NCBI RefSeq assembly: GCF_003002915.1
Contig: NZ_PVTG01000007.1
Coordinates: 1-64,000 of the forward strand
DNA from: Geodermatophilus tzadiensis
Lineage (GTDB): Bacteria > Actinomycetota > Actinomycetes > Mycobacteriales > Geodermatophilaceae
Direction of reading: 5' to 3'
Length of the DNA stretch: 64,000 bases
Positions 57,681 to 64,000 of this stretch are shown in pieces (the first letter of the stretch is position 1; each line of letters opens with the position of its first letter). The notes under the pieces were generated by a model. That model was not told the DNA's origin. It did no database searches and saw only the letters and a program-made list of their open reading frames with translations. A program made the position numbers and the translations under genes.

Positions 57681-58666
57681 GGCGGCTGCGGGTGGCCTGC
57701 GTGGGGACCGGGTTCATCGCCGGGCAGCACCTCCGGGCGCTGTCGGGGATGGCGGACGTGGACGTCGTCGCGGTCGCCGACACGCAGCCGGAGCGCGCGC
57801 AGGAGGTGGCGACCCGGTACGACGCCCGCGCCTACGACGACGGGGCGACGCTGCTGGCGACCGAGGAGCTGGACGCCGTCTGGCTGTGCGTGCCGCCGTT
57901 CGCGCACGGCGCCCTGGAGGCCGACGCCATCGCCCGCGGACTGCCCTTCTTCGTGGAGAAGCCCCTGGCGCTGGACCTCCCCACCGCCCAGGACGTCGCC
58001 GACCGGCTGGCAGGGACCGGGCTGACCACCGCCGTCGGGTACCACTGGCGGCACCTCGACGTCGTCGAGCGGGCCGTGCAGCTGCTGGCCGGGACGCCCG
58101 CCCAGCTCGTGACGGGGTACTGGTGGGACAGGACGCCGCGCGTGCCGTGGTGGCCCCGGCGGGCGTACTCCGGGGGCCAGGTCGTCGAGCAGACCACGCA
58201 CATCTTCGACCTGGCCCGCCACCTCGCCGGCGAGGTCGACACGGTGACCGCGGCCGAGCGGGCCGCTCCCGACGGTGCGGAGGACGTCCCCACGGCGTCC
58301 TCGTCGCTCCTGCGGTTCGCCGGGGGCGCGGTCGGCAGCATCTCCTCGGCGCGCGTCCTGGCCGGACGGCACCGGGTCGCGCTGCACGTCGTCGCCGACG
58401 GCCTCGTCCTCGAGGTGTCCGAGCGCGGCCTGACCGACCACGAGCTGCGCGTGGGGACCGGGGACGGGGCGGAGGTGCTGCGGTCCGAGCAGGACCCGAT
58501 CGCGGCCGAGGACCGCGAGTTCGTCGACGTCCTGCTGGGCCGGGCGGCGCGCACCCGGGTCCCGTACTCCGAGGCGCTGCGCTCGCACGCCCTGGCCTGT
58601 GCCGCGGACCGCTCGGCCCGTGAGGGGACGCCGGTGCGCCTGGCGGACGGCGGCGCCACCGGCTGA
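57677..58666 (+). CDS. Gfo/Idh/MocA-family NAD(P)-dependent oxidoreductase
   Basis: Sugar or inositol dehydrogenase-type protein of 329 aa. The Rossmann motif is RVACVGTGFIAGQHLRAL, the family motif FFVEKPLALD (E-K-P), and the C-terminal domain has GGQVVEQTTHIFDLARHLAG with the likely catalytic His. Translation is coupled to the glycosyltransferase. The pair suggests synthesis or modification of a glycoside, for example oxidation of the donor sugar or of a sugar already transferred. Confidence 0.88.
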   Translation: MRRLRVACVGTGFIAGQHLRALSGMADVDVVAVADTQPERAQEVATRYDARAYDDGATLLATEELDAVWLCVPPFAHGALEADAIARGLPFFVEKPLALDLPTAQDVADRLAGTGLTTAVGYHWRHLDVVERAVQLLAGTPAQLVTGYWWDRTPRVPWWPRRAYSGGQVVEQTTHIFDLARHLAGEVDTVTAAERAAPDGAEDVPTASSSLLRFAGGAVGSISSARVLAGRHRVALHVVADGLVLEVSERGLTDHELRVGTGDGAEVLRSEQDPIAAEDREFVDVLLGRAARTRVPYSEALRSHALACAADRSAREGTPVRLADGGATG

Positions 58667-58676
58667 GCCCGGGTGC

Positions 58677-59387
58677 TCACGCGTCCGCGGCAGGGTCCTC
58701 GCCGGGCAGCGGCACGGCGTCGCGCGGCGGGGCGGCGGGCAGGCCGCTGCCCGTCAGGTGGTCGGCGTCGTTGAAGGAGACCAGCGTCCACTCCGGCTCG
58801 CCGGCGGACGAGGGCCGGTGCCGCCAGTGGGTGAGGCTGGTGTTCCGCGGCGCGCAGTCCACCCGCCTCCCGCTCGGGCCCAGGCCGAAGGCCAGGGCGA
58901 ACGACGCCTCCACGACCCCCGCGTGGCACACGGCGACCACCGTCTCGTCCGGGTGACGGGCGACGAGCCGGGACAGGGCGCCGCCCGCGCGGGCCAGGAA
59001 CGTCGCCCAGCTCTCACCGCCCGGGGAGAACTCCCGGTAGGGGTCCCGCGTCCCGGGTGGCTGCTCGCCGCGGCGGTACCGGGCCCGCCACTGCTCCACG
59101 GTGAGCCCGTCGGCCTCCCCGGGACGCAGCTCCTCCAGCCCGTCGTCCCGCTGCACCGGCAGTCCCAGCGCCCGGGCGACGTACTCGGCGGTCTGCAGCG
59201 CACGCGGGAGGGGGCTGGCGACGAGCCGGTCGGCCCGCACCGGCCGGTCCCGCAGCCGCCGCTCCAGCAGGCGCGCCTGCTCCCGTCCCCGGACGGTCAG
59301 GCCCGGGTCGCCCCGCATGCCCCCGATCACCGGCTCGACGTTCGCCACGGCCTCGCCGTGCCGCACCAGGTACAGCTCCGTCGCCAC
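58677..59387 (-). CDS. Histidine phosphatase-superfamily protein
   Basis: Phosphoglycerate-mutase-like phosphatase of 236 aa. The RHG catalytic motif is LYLVRHGEAVANV, the Arg loop ASPLPRALQTAEY, the acid loop GLEELRPGEADGLT, and the second His VVAVCHAGVVEAS. GTG 59387 follows GGAGGAGG. It lies 32 bases after the ComF-like gene on the same strand, so the two may cooperate. The phosphate substrate is not evident. Confidence 0.88.
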   Translation of the reverse strand: MATELYLVRHGEAVANVEPVIGGMRGDPGLTVRGREQARLLERRLRDRPVRADRLVASPLPRALQTAEYVARALGLPVQRDDGLEELRPGEADGLTVEQWRARYRRGEQPPGTRDPYREFSPGGESWATFLARAGGALSRLVARHPDETVVAVCHAGVVEASFALAFGLGPSGRRVDCAPRNTSLTHWRHRPSSAGEPEWTLVSFNDADHLTGSGLPAAPPRDAVPLPGEDPAADA

Positions 59388-59419
59388 CTGCTCCTCCTCC
59401 CGGAGCCCGCGGCCCCGCC

Positions 59420-60160
59420 TCAGCCGCCCTTGCGACGGGCGAGCACCAGACCGGCCACCTCGACCGCGCCGGCCCCCAGCAGCGCCCGCGCCATCTCCCG
59501 CAGCGAGAACCCCTCCGAGTACACGTCGTCGAAGACCAGCACCCGGCGGCCCGCGACCCGCTCGGGCTCGGGCACCGACAGCGCGGCCCGCAGCTCTCCC
59601 TCGGCGATCGCGCGGCGCTCCTGCGCGCTGATGCCGAGGAAGCGCCCGGTGGGTCCGGACTTGGCGATGAGACCCGGCGCGAACGGCCAGCCCGGCCCCT
59701 CGCGCCGGGCCGCTTCCACGATCACCTGCAGGTAGTCCCACAGCCGGTGCGCCCGCGGACCGACGTAGATCGCGCCGGTCGTGATCAGGTCGTAGCCGGC
59801 CAGCTCCCCGCGGTTGTCCTCCAGGAAGCCGACGAGGATCCGCCCCAGCACCTCGGCCAGGTCGCGCTCCTCCCCGTACTTGAACCGGTAGATCGCGCGC
59901 CACATCTCGTCCGCGTCGCCCGACACGGTGTACAGGCGGGAGAACCAGCGGTCGTCGAAGCCGCACACCGTGTTGGCGCACGCACCGCCCACCTCCACGG
60001 CCCGACCGCAGACGGCGCACGTCGGCCCGTCGGGTGCGCCGTCGCCGGCGACGGCGCACGCGAAGCAGATCGCCGGCGTCCCCGTCGTCCGGTAGGCGCA
60101 GGAGGCACAGGCGTCGAAGCCCGCCGGCGCCGGTTCGAGCGGATCCAGGTCGATGGGCAT
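59420..60160 (-). CDS. ComF-like phosphoribosyltransferase with zinc-ribbon N terminus
   Basis: Protein of 246 aa. The first 70 residues have paired Cys motifs (CASCAYR, ICFACAV, CAVCGRA, CANTVCGFD), like two zinc ribbons. The rest resembles a phosphoribosyltransferase. The PRPP loop reads VLVFDDVYSEGFSLREM, where typical enzymes have DDV-x-TTG. So it may be inactive or use a different ligand. A DEMWRAIYRFKYGEERDL segment resembles the ComF hood. ATG 60160 follows GAGGTGAGG. Unlike classical ComF it is next to a histidine phosphatase. Confidence 0.75.
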   Translation of the reverse strand: MPIDLDPLEPAPAGFDACASCAYRTTGTPAICFACAVAGDGAPDGPTCAVCGRAVEVGGACANTVCGFDDRWFSRLYTVSGDADEMWRAIYRFKYGEERDLAEVLGRILVGFLEDNRGELAGYDLITTGAIYVGPRAHRLWDYLQVIVEAARREGPGWPFAPGLIAKSGPTGRFLGISAQERRAIAEGELRAALSVPEPERVAGRRVLVFDDVYSEGFSLREMARALLGAGAVEVAGLVLARRKGG

Positions 60161-60267
60161 CCTCACCTCTGCAGACCGTCGGCACCGCTCGATCGGGAGG
60201 CGGACTCTAAGGGAGGTCCCGGGCGCGCACACCTGCGGACGACGACGGACACCGGGGTGGTGCGGCG

Positions 60268-61260
60268 TCAGCGCCAGAACGCGGTGAGCCGCCCGGCGAG
60301 CGCCCTGCCCCGGGCGTGACCGGCCCGAGCGGCGGGCGGCCGCAGCGACAGGTCCATCGCGCGGGCGCCGAACAGGTGCTCGGAGCCGACCTCCGGGACG
60401 ATCGTCTCGACCCGGCTGCCGCGGGCGCGCAGCACGTCGACCTGGGCCGCCAGGTGGGTGCCCCACTGCCGCGGGTGCCGCGACCTGCCGCCGAGGGGCG
60501 ACAGCACCAGCACCCGCCGGTACCCGGCTGCCAGGTCGGCGTTCTCGACGGATCGGTAGCCGCCGTCGATGTACCGGCGGTCGCCGATGCCGTGGGGCGG
60601 GCCGCCGGCGGTGCTGGCGGCCACGGCGTCCACCAGGTCCACTCCGCTGTGGCGGTCGAACACGACCGGCTCGCCGGTGTGGGCGTCGACCGCCGTGATG
60701 AGCAGCGCTCGTCCCGGCCAGCGGCGAACCGGCAGCCGGGCGGCGACGGTGGCGCGCCACCGGGCTCGCCCGGAGCCGTCCGACGCCGCGTCCGTCTCGA
60801 GCGCCGCCGCGCCCATCCGGCGGCGCATGTCGGCCGCGTCCTCGGCGGCGGCGATGATGCGGCTCGTCCTCTCCAGGTGGTCGGCCACCGGCCCGACGGG
60901 GACGCGTCCGCCGTCGGACCCGACCGGACGGGACCGTGGCGGGGGCGCCGCGGCGAGGACGGCGGCGAGCAGGTCGTGCGGGCTCGCGCCGGTGAGCTGA
61001 GCCGCGGCCGTGGCGCCGGCCGACGTCCCGATGACCAGATCGGCCTCCGTCACGTCCAGACCGCCGTCGAGCAGGCCGGCGACGACGCCGATCAACCACG
61101 CGTTGCCCGTCGATCCCCCGCCGCCGAGGACCAGCGCCCGCTCGCCCGCGACCGGCGCCGGCCCCGTGGCGTCGGCCCGCGGCTGGTCCCGGTCGGTCCC
61201 CGCCCCATCGGGAGCGGTCGCCGAGGTGCCGTGCGGGGTCAGGGGTGGTGCTGTCTCCAT
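60268..61260 (-). CDS. Patatin-like phospholipase (second copy)
   Basis: Serine lipid hydrolase of 330 aa. After a disordered Thr/Pro/Asp-rich N terminus, the oxyanion loop is VLGGGGSTGNAWLIGVV, the nucleophile elbow VIGTSAGATAAAQ and the Asp YIDGGYRSVENADLA. The similarity to the first patatin in this window is only at the motif level. ATG 61260 follows AGAGGCGAC. The 200 bases upstream hold no gene. Confidence 0.87.
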   Translation of the reverse strand: METAPPLTPHGTSATAPDGAGTDRDQPRADATGPAPVAGERALVLGGGGSTGNAWLIGVVAGLLDGGLDVTEADLVIGTSAGATAAAQLTGASPHDLLAAVLAAAPPPRSRPVGSDGGRVPVGPVADHLERTSRIIAAAEDAADMRRRMGAAALETDAASDGSGRARWRATVAARLPVRRWPGRALLITAVDAHTGEPVVFDRHSGVDLVDAVAASTAGGPPHGIGDRRYIDGGYRSVENADLAAGYRRVLVLSPLGGRSRHPRQWGTHLAAQVDVLRARGSRVETIVPEVGSEHLFGARAMDLSLRPPAARAGHARGRALAGRLTAFWR

Positions 61261-61462
61261 GGGTGTCGCCTCTCGCGAGTGGGGCTCGCGGGCGCTCCCG
61301 GTCGCGACCACCTCCGTCGCGTGATCGTGGCCTGCAGGGGAGCCCCCGCTGCGGATCCTGCGTGCACGGGTCTCACCTCCTGCCGGTCGGTCACGATCGC
61401 CGGGACGCTCGCACACCGGGGACGCGGTGCACAACCGGCTTCCTGCCGGTCGCGGCCGGAGC

Positions 61463-62077
61463 TCAGCGCGGCTGCCCGCCGCCGAGGACCGGGGAACGGC
61501 GTCGGTGCGCGAGGCCGACCGGGTCGTCCGTGCAGACCATGTCGACGCCCAGCCGGGCCATCAGCCGCGCCTCCTCGGGGTCGTTCACCACCCCGACGGC
61601 GACCTGCACGCCCAGCCTGCGCACCCGGCGCACGACGTCATGGTCCCGACGGACGTGGACCGGGTGGAGGTGGACGTCGGTCAGCCCGCGGTCCCGGGCA
61701 CGCCGGGCGGCGACGTCGGGATCCACGTGGGGCGCGACGACGAGGGCTCCGGACACGGAGCCGCAGCCGGCCAGTGCGGCGGCGGTGCGCAGGTCGAAGG
61801 ACGTGGTGCTGACGCGGTCGGCGTCCGGGCGGTGCAGGCGGCGGGCGTGCAGCAGGCCGGCGAGGAGCCGGGCCGTGCGGGCGCCGGCGGCGCCGCCCGC
61901 CTCGGGCTCGACCTCGGTCACGAGGAAGGCGCGCCGGCGGGCGACGAGCTCCAGCGCCTCGGTGAGGGTGGGGACGCACGTCCCGTCGGGCAGCCGGAGG
62001 TCGCGGACCGCGGCGAACGGGGTCCGGCCCACGACCGGGCCGGTGCCCGGCCATCCCGTGACGCCGACGCGTGGTGC
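61463..62077 (-). pseudogene. N-terminally truncated glycerophosphodiester phosphodiesterase
   Basis: Reads as the C-terminal two thirds of a GDPD/UgpQ protein: GRTPFAAVRDLRLPDGTCVP, FLVTEVEPE, STTSFDLRTAAALAGCG and VNDPEEARLMARLGVD with the final VCTDDP. The usual N-terminal strand with the catalytic AHRG/ENT and HD motifs is missing. The frame is open up to the next gene, but that sequence does not continue the family. GTG 62032 could still start a 190 aa product, which would lack the active-site His. Annotated as a remnant. Confidence 0.75.
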
Positions 62078-62109
62078 CGATGGCGCGCCCGTGAACCCAC
62101 CGGCCGGGT

Positions 62110-62676
62110 TCAGGGCCGGCGGACGGCGTAGCGCAGCAGGACGACGCCGTTGCCGAACCGCCGGTTCTCCACCAGCTCCAGGTCGGTCGGCTGGTCGGCG
62201 GTCCCGAACAGCCGCCGGCCGCGGCCCACGACGACCGGGTTGACGTAGAGCCGGTACTCGTCGACGAGGTCCAGCCGGCGGAAGGTCGCGGCCAGGTCGG
62301 CCCCGCCGAGCGTCATGTCCCCGCCGGGCTGCTCCTTCAGGGCGCGGATCTCGTCGGGGTCCACCTCCGCCCGCAGCGACGCGTTGGGGCCGACCTGCTG
62401 CAACGTGCGGGAGAAGACGATCTTCGGCACCGCCCGCCAGATGCCGGCGAACTCGTGCACGACCGGCGGGAGGTCGGGGTCCTGGTCGGCGGTCGGCCAG
62501 AACGCCTCCATGAGCTCGTAGGTGACCCGGCCCTCGAGGAAGGCGCTCCCGGCCGCGAGCTGCTCGTTGAAGTGCGCGTGCAGTTCCTCGTCGACGCGGT
62601 GCCAGCTCAGGTCGGAGTCCGGCCCCTCGAAGCAGCCGTCCAGCGACAGCATCATGTGCACGACGATCTCCCGCAC
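62110..62676 (-). CDS. Dihydrofolate reductase-family protein (RibD C-terminal type)
   Basis: NADPH-dependent reductase fold of 188 aa. It starts REIVVHMMLSLDGCFEGPD, with SAFLEGRVTYELMEAFWP, MTLGGADLAATFRRLDLVDE and VNPVVVGRGRRLF as the family signatures. These proteins resemble the RibD reductase domain, but most are uncharacterised. GTG 62676 follows AGGAGG. Confidence 0.87.
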   Translation of the reverse strand: MREIVVHMMLSLDGCFEGPDSDLSWHRVDEELHAHFNEQLAAGSAFLEGRVTYELMEAFWPTADQDPDLPPVVHEFAGIWRAVPKIVFSRTLQQVGPNASLRAEVDPDEIRALKEQPGGDMTLGGADLAATFRRLDLVDEYRLYVNPVVVGRGRRLFGTADQPTDLELVENRRFGNGVVLLRYAVRRP

Positions 62677-62833
62677 GCGTCCTCCTGGTGGACGTCCCGG
62701 TCCGGGAGCTGGGACCGGCGGACGCGGACCAACTCATCGGTCCCGCGGCCCTCCGCTCGCCGCGACCGGTCAGGGGCGGACGGGACGAGGGCCGCCCCGG
62801 GACCCCCGCCGCGGCCGGCGGCGGACCGGCTCG

Positions 62834-63616
62834 CTATCCCCGTGGTCCCGGACGGACCACGGGATCCGCCGGTGGCCACGTGGCCGGGCCCTCCCCGGGC
62901 ACCCGCCCGCTCGAGGCGCCCGCCATCCGCCGGATGCCCACCACGAGCAGCGCGATGCCGCCTGCCGCGAGGAGCGCGCTGCCGATCAGCGCACCGACCG
63001 AGACGGCGACCACGTGGGGCAGCTCGACCTGCACCCTGGTCGAGGTGACCACGCCCGGGCTGCCGTCGGCGTTCATGACGACGAGCCGGTGGTCGCCGGC
63101 CGCTGTCGGCCAGCTCAGCTCCGCCTGCGACGGGGAGCTCGCGGAAGCCAGCCAGAAGTCCTGCTCACCGGGGGGCGCCGCCCGGGAGTTCCCCGGCTTC
63201 CGGGTGACGGCCAGCTCGAACGGGTCGAAGCCGACGTCGGTGACCTCGTCGACCTCCACCCCGGCCAGGTAGTCGTCGACGGCGTCGGCCGGTCCCACGC
63301 CGATGAACACACCGGCGGGGTCTCCGGTCTGCGACGTCACGCGCACTGTCGGCCTGCCGAGGACGTCCGCGAAGCCCCGGACGTCGTCCGTGCCGGCGTC
63401 GTCGGTGACGAGCGCGGCGGTCGACGTGGTGAGCGACCGAGGTCCCGAGTCGAGTCCGCCGTCGGATCCGAACGCGATCAGGAGGGCGGTGGCGGCGGCG
63501 CCGGCGAGCACCGCGAGCGTGGTGAGCACGGCGCCGAGGGTGGTGAGGGCCGTGCCCCGCCTGCGGACCGGCGTCGAGGCGCGGTCCCTGGGCGGGGACG
63601 GGGTGAGAGCGGTCAT
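62834..63616 (-). CDS. Hypothetical membrane protein with two helices
   Basis: Not recognised in detail. The 260 aa protein has an N-terminal helix (TTLGAVLTTLAVLAGAAATA), a long extracellular-type beta-rich part (TVRVTSQTGDPAGVFIGVG; LSWPTAAGDHRLVVMNADGS) and a C-terminal helix (VVAVSVGALIGSALLAAGGI) before a short cytoplasmic tail. The layout is common among actinobacterial unknowns. ATG 63616 follows GAGAGGAAC. It may be co-transcribed with the upstream permease gene, 85 bases away. Confidence 0.7.
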   Translation of the reverse strand: MTALTPSPPRDRASTPVRRRGTALTTLGAVLTTLAVLAGAAATALLIAFGSDGGLDSGPRSLTTSTAALVTDDAGTDDVRGFADVLGRPTVRVTSQTGDPAGVFIGVGPADAVDDYLAGVEVDEVTDVGFDPFELAVTRKPGNSRAAPPGEQDFWLASASSPSQAELSWPTAAGDHRLVVMNADGSPGVVTSTRVQVELPHVVAVSVGALIGSALLAAGGIALLVVGIRRMAGASSGRVPGEGPATWPPADPVVRPGPRG

Positions 63617-63701
63617 GACGGTTCCTCTCGGGTGGTCCCGGTGGTCGCAGCCGCGGTCCACGGGTGGCCGCGGGGACGGGCCGCCCGTGGCCGGGCCTCG
63701 G

Positions 63702-64000
63702 TCAGGTGTCGCGCCGGGCGAGGGCGAGGGCCGCGGCCGCCAGGGCGACGGCGGCGTAGAGGGCAAACACGCCCAGTCCGGCCCAGGGCGGCAGGGTCTC
63801 CCCCGCGACCGGGCCGGTCTGCATGACCGCCGCGCCGGCGTTGGTGGGCAGGAACGGGTCGACCTGGGGGACGAGCAGTCCCACCACGGGGAGCACGAAG
63901 AGCAGCCCGAAGACGGCTGCCATGGCGCCCACGGCGCTGCGCAGCAGCGCTCCGACGGCGGCCCCGAGGACTGCGGTGGTGCCGAGGTAGAGCGCCGCGC
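63702..64000 (-). CDS. ABC-2-type transporter permease, C-terminal part (cut by window end)
   Basis: The frame is open through the window edge. The visible segment has helices AALYLGTTAVLGAAVGALL and AVFGLLFVLPVVGLLVP and ends with ALYAAVALAAAALALARRDT. FLPTNAGAAV is a typical loop before the last helix of ABC-2 permeases. The N terminus and ATPase partner lie outside the window. An internal GTG at 63932 is not the real start. Confidence 0.75.
   Translation of the reverse strand, partial: AALYLGTTAVLGAAVGALLRSAVGAMAAVFGLLFVLPVVGLLVPQVDPFLPTNAGAAVMQTGPVAGETLPPWAGLGVFALYAAVALAAAALALARRDT

Noticed and set aside
62836..62865. Hairpin near the end of the two-helix membrane protein gene
   Set aside because: It lies inside the coding sequence, contains a bulge and is not positioned as a terminator.

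Overview
The window is very GC-rich DNA, densely coded and strongly biased to G/C at third codon positions, with frequent GTG starts, GGAGG-type ribosome binding sites and GTGA/ATGA stop-start overlaps. Gene content (LivFGHM uptake, AfsR-like regulator, IdeR/DtxR-type iron boxes, malate synthase G, CtpE-like ATPase, intracellular PHA depolymerase) points to a free-living, aerobic, polymer-storing actinobacterium. My best guess is Geodermatophilaceae (Geodermatophilus, Blastococcus or Modestobacter), but that is inferred from gene families and was not computed. No rRNA, tRNA, CRISPR array, insertion sequence or prophage was recognised. The window looks chromosomal.

Layout. 1-7.5 kb: CtpE-like P-type ATPase, a P-loop kinase-like protein, two small genes each with an iron box (DUF1540 protein and a degenerate ABC-ATPase-like protein), a secreted protein, a PadR regulator and a plant-type phosphofructokinase. 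7.5-13.9 kb: an ALDH7/FAD-oxidase pair (candidate pipecolate or lysine catabolism), a Cys-less isochorismatase-fold protein, a quinone oxidoreductase and a CocE-type hydrolase. 13.9-21 kb: a five-gene branched-chain-amino-acid-type ABC operon (minus strand) divergent from an acyl-CoA synthetase, whose LivG carries a repetitive His-containing tail. 21-23.3 kb: PHA depolymerase, a VOC protein and a small unknown. 23.3-31.8 kb: a polyol ABC transporter operon with mannitol-type dehydrogenase, a decayed sorbitol/alcohol dehydrogenase pseudogene and a divergent SorC-family regulator behind a cluster of dyads.

31.8-35.6 kb: a tight minus-strand run (patatin, PlsC-like acyltransferase, DUF2975 membrane protein with its small XRE partner, geranylgeranyl-reductase-like flavoprotein) that looks like a lipid-remodelling operon. 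35.9-41 kb: single genes for an alcohol dehydrogenase, HAD hydrolase, DoxX, SDR, degenerate sensor-kinase core and enoyl-CoA hydratase. 41-44.9 kb: malate synthase G, a GlcG/HbpS protein, and a siderophore-binding lipoprotein with an iron box abutting its start codon. 44.9-48.3 kb: a five-gene minus-strand operon of membrane proteins including TspO-like and an in-frame CPBP protease-SRPBCC fusion. 48.5-55.9 kb: AfsR-like regulator, GNAT, stand-alone CheB methylesterase domain, Crp/Fnr regulator, alpha/beta hydrolase and NmrA-like protein. 56.5-60.2 kb: GT4/Gfo-Idh pair, then a histidine phosphatase and a ComF-like phosphoribosyltransferase. 60.2-64 kb: a second patatin, an N-terminally truncated GDPD, a DHFR-like reductase, an unknown membrane protein and the 3' part of an ABC-2 permease cut by the window end.

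I found no unmistakable new defence or biosynthetic system. The most unusual items are the iron-box pair with a catalytically dead ATPase-like protein, the CPBP-SRPBCC fusion, the LivG repeat tail, the Cys-less isochorismatase, the decaying polyol dehydrogenase, the degenerate kinase core and the ComF-like protein with an altered PRPP loop.
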